From Sipunculus nudus (taxonomy: Eukaryota; Annelida; Sipuncula; Golfingiida; Sipunculidae): a DNA stretch of 64,000 bases. The stretch is taken from the NCBI GenBank assembly GCA_026874595.1, contig CM049307.1:98362830-98426829 (forward strand), written 5' to 3'. This document shows, piece by piece, positions 60,871 to 64,000 of the stretch (position 1 is its first letter; each line of letters begins with the position of its first letter). Under the pieces are notes generated by a model. That model was not told the DNA's origin and did not search any database. It was given only the letters and a program-made list of their open reading frames with translations. Made by a program: the position numbers and the translations under genes.

Positions 60871-62536
60871 TGAAATGAAAATAAAAAAAATTATAAAGCA
60901 AAAGACACTCTATGAACAAAAGACATGATCGTTTATTTTGTCTTATGGCCGGAGATCGGGATATGCTTAAATCTTTAAAGTATGCCTCAGGTACCTAAAA
61001 TATATGGAAAAAAATGTCTAATTTTTTCAGAAAAATTAGTGTGCCCAAGGATTAACACTTCTTACTTCTTTTAAAACCACAAAAAGTCTTCAAAATGAGG
61101 AAGCGGTTTATCTGGGCCATGGACTAAACGTCCAATATCTCCTGACGTCCCGTCCTTAAGTGTTATAATTTATCATTAAGCCTTGTCGTTAAGTGTTAAC
61201 CGTTAAGTGGTTTAAGGGTTGATTTCTTAAATGTGTCATTTGTTTGTACAGTTTTTTTCATTTTTTGTATCATTTCATCACGTTTTACCGACAGGTCGCT
61301 GTTGAAAGTATAGGTGTACGCGAAAGTTTATTTTCTGATGAAATTTAAATTTAAAGTAAAATTTCATATATACGCACACAGAGAAAAGGTCTGACAGGTG
61401 TTGCACGCGGTCAGACAAGACCAAAACGGTTTATTTTACATATATATATATATATACATACTAATAAATGTCACCGATATATTTAAATATATAACATATA
61501 TAAATATATATAGAGGTACAACGACAGCATCCAGTTCCCACTAAAGGCATTATTACTCCACCAGGTGGCGCTTAGTGTCTTAAAATACCTCTTTTAATTT
61601 TTCAATTTCTGTTTTCTAACACACTTAACACAAGACACTAGCCTAAGTGTTAAGGTCAATGTTAATGAATAACACATAAACGTGCTTAAGTCTTATTTTT
61701 AACACTTTACATAACACTTAAGCTTAAATAAAACTTAAGCTTAAGTGTTATGTAACCGCAACACGTTAGCTCCTGTAACACTTAGTCTTACGTGTTGTTG
61801 TTACTTAACACTTAAGGATAACACATAAACTTACGTGTTATCGTTAAGTGTTATGTTAAGTGTAAAAAGCAACACTTTACGCCTAAGTGATCTTACGTGT
61901 TACTGATTCTTTACCATTTAAGCTTACGTGTTATTTTTCTTAAGTTTTAAACAATAACACTTAGGACACCACTTACTATTAAGTGTTAGAAAAATAACAC
62001 GTAAGGTTACTTAACCGTCTTAAAGTGTTATTTTTTAACACTTAACACAACACTTAAACTTAATTCTAAAGAAATAACACTTACGTTTAGGTGTAAAAAA
62101 ACAACACTTAACAGAACACGTTAGACTAAGTGGTCTTACGTGTTACTTAAGCTTACGTGTTATTCTTAAGTGTAAAAAATAACACTTAACATAACACTCC
62201 AGGACAACACCTAAGCTTACGTGTTATTTTTGCAGTTTTGGTTTGCTTTTTTTTTCATTTTTTGTATCATTTTATCACGCTTATAAGTGTACACTAAAGC
62301 TCAATTTTTTTATGAAATTTAATTAAAATTGAAGTTTAAACGACCAAGTGTTAAATGGAAAAGGTCAAGTGTTAAACTGCACAGACCAGGGGCGGTCATT
62401 TGAGGGATATTGAAATTTGTAGCCCAATTCAAGTTCAGCAAATGGAGACCAGCCGTCAGATTTTCCTCAACATTTCAGAGGCTAAAGAGGAGTTCAAATA
62501 AAAAAACTATATACTTACTTAGATATTGTGATTTAA
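60871..62536. repeat. Segmental duplication, copy D
   Basis: A direct repeat of copy B (57766-59396), offset about 3,140 bp, with a few indels such as a block near 61080-61150. The AAGTGTTA array is at 61615-62230. Confidence 0.93.
61558..61571. promoter_or_regulatory. CTCF-core-like motif
   Basis: Identical to the site at 58418 (CCACCAGGTGGCGC), within copy D. Function inferred. Confidence 0.4.
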
Positions 62537-64000
62537 AAAATAGCAAAATTATTTAACTTTTGAGTTCTAATAGTGTATACAATACCATGGTATTTACCTC
62601 TGTTTTACCATGGCAAGTAACTGTTTATTTGCATCGATGAAATTAAACTGTAGGCATTTCACTGTAAATTTTACCATGTTATTCCAAAAGTAATTCCCAC
62701 GGTAATAGACTTAATTATGCGGTCATTTGATTCAAGTTCACCAAATGGAGACCAGCCGTTTCAGAGGCTAAAGACTTAGATATTGAGATTTGAAAAATAG
62801 CAAAATTTCAGCAGATTACAGGCACTTAATATAATCCCGATTTGAGTTCACAGAATGAGAACCCGCCGTCAGATTTCTTTTAAGTTTTGTTGAAGAGACC
62901 TTAATAATTTCAGATCAATTAACGAAATACTTTCAATCCCGTACCATTTTGCAAATCCCCATAGAATAAACAATTATCTCTCAAAATTTGAATAATTAAA
63001 CACCTAATGAGGTATTTCATAATAACGGTGTATTTCACAATTACGAGGTATTTCATAATAACGAAGAAGAAGCTCCCAAAGCACGTCTTGCCGGTCACCC
63101 ATTACATTGAAAACCATACATTATTATCTAGATGATTTCGGCAAGACATATATACATACCTACACCTATAAAGGGCTTAAGTGTTAGCGTATGTGTTATA
63201 TCTAACAGCAGCCTTGAATTTTTTCAAAATGCCCCTCCAACAATTTCGTAAGTGTTATTCTATAACACTTATGCTAACACTTAAGAACACCACTTAATGT
63301 AAAGCGTTCTTAAGTGTTATTTTTAACACGTAACACAACATTTAACTTAAGTCTCCAGAAACAACACTATGTTTAAGTGTAAAAAGCAACACTTAACAAT
63401 TGTTTTTTCACATATTCCATCTTTCAAGACTTGGTGCTGTTGAGTGTCGGCATGTGTTGTCGTTAAGAGTCGTTATTAAGTCTTATTAAGTGTTATCAAG
63501 ATAAAGCTTAGCCATATACTTGGATTCATGCAAGTTTCTTAAGCATTACTAAGTATTATTGAGTATTGAGTGGTTATATGCTAAGTTTCATTAAGTGTTA
63601 GGGATTTTGGATTTTTTTTTATATATTCCATCCTTCCATATATCCTAAGTGTTATTAAGTCTTCTCGAGAATTAAGTGGTTATATGGTAGGTTTTATTAA
63701 GTGTTAGGGACTTTGAAATTTTTGTCGTCCTGTTTTAAGTCTTGTCCTTAAGTGTAACCTTTAAGTGGTTTATTGAGCTTGTTTCTTAAATATGCCATTT
63801 TTAAGTTTTTTTTTCATTTTGACAGTAAAATTCCGACCGGTGGCGCCTGCGCTCAGGCAGAGGAGGAGATCCGACAGGTGTCGCCTGTGCCTAAGTGTTG
63901 ACGTAAACAGCTAAGTGGTTATATTTTATAAACTAGGGTTATGTTTTTAAATTGAAAACAAATAAAGTCTGAAGTGTCGAGACGTGTTTAAACAATGAAG
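62537..64000. other. End of AAGTGTTA domain, diverged modules
   Basis: Holds further copies of the AAATGGAGACCAGCCG module (62735-62890), three 18-bp units (63010-63064) related to the array at 54406, and diverged AAGTGTTA/AACACTTA words (63170-63900). A GGTGGCGCC box is near 63840. No ORF of note. Confidence 0.65.

Overview
This is an AT-rich, gene-poor, repeat-dense piece of an animal nuclear genome. The likely source is a lophotrochozoan, probably a bivalve mollusc. The reasons are a metazoan-type (TTAGGG)n tract, an apparently intronless methuselah-like GPCR with a somatomedin-B-like ectodomain (a class expanded in molluscs), many TA/GA/GT microsatellites, decayed LINEs and tRNA-derived SINEs, and AGGTCA-rich dispersed repeats that I recall as typical of bivalve assemblies. 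The organism call is an inference. There is no bacterial or viral genome organisation.

Layout. 1-1.55 kb: a 43-bp satellite running off the left edge. 3.65-6.95 kb: a 23-bp minisatellite split by a 2,029-bp non-autonomous DNA transposon with a TAA target duplication; the empty site can be read directly. 8.0-8.7 kb: decayed CR1/jockey-type LINE 3' end. 11.1-11.4 kb: a 22-23-bp minisatellite. 11.92-14.15 kb: the one convincing gene, a 741-residue seven-transmembrane receptor. 15.9-19.35 kb: a candidate composite element enclosing one copy of a 2.3-kb AGGTCA-rich repeat, with a second inverted copy at 29.6-32.1 kb. 22.8-24.4 kb: a 39-bp minisatellite with higher-order structure. 28.4-29.0 and 38.8-40.6 kb: a second AGGTCA/GCGCCCCCTGGTGG-bearing repeat family. 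35.7-38.75 kb: two LINE remnants on the minus strand, one L1/Tx1-like. 42.4-46.1 kb: three copies of one tRNA-derived SINE.

At 46.15-46.35 kb there is a 198-bp interstitial telomeric tract. From there to the window end (17.6 kb) the DNA changes character. It becomes a mosaic of segmental duplications, 18-bp, ~210-bp and ~290-bp tandem arrays, CTCF-like motifs, and hundreds of copies of AAGTGTTA in both orientations that form perfect palindromes such as AACACTTAAGCTTAAGTGTT. It looks subtelomeric. The only gene-like signal there is a 65-codon RING-like ORF on the minus strand at 53.5-53.7 kb.

Most long open frames in this window arise because a tandem unit length is a multiple of three (39 bp, 18 bp) or because a microsatellite is open; they are not genes. 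There is no operon or pathway. The receptor stands alone in repetitive DNA.
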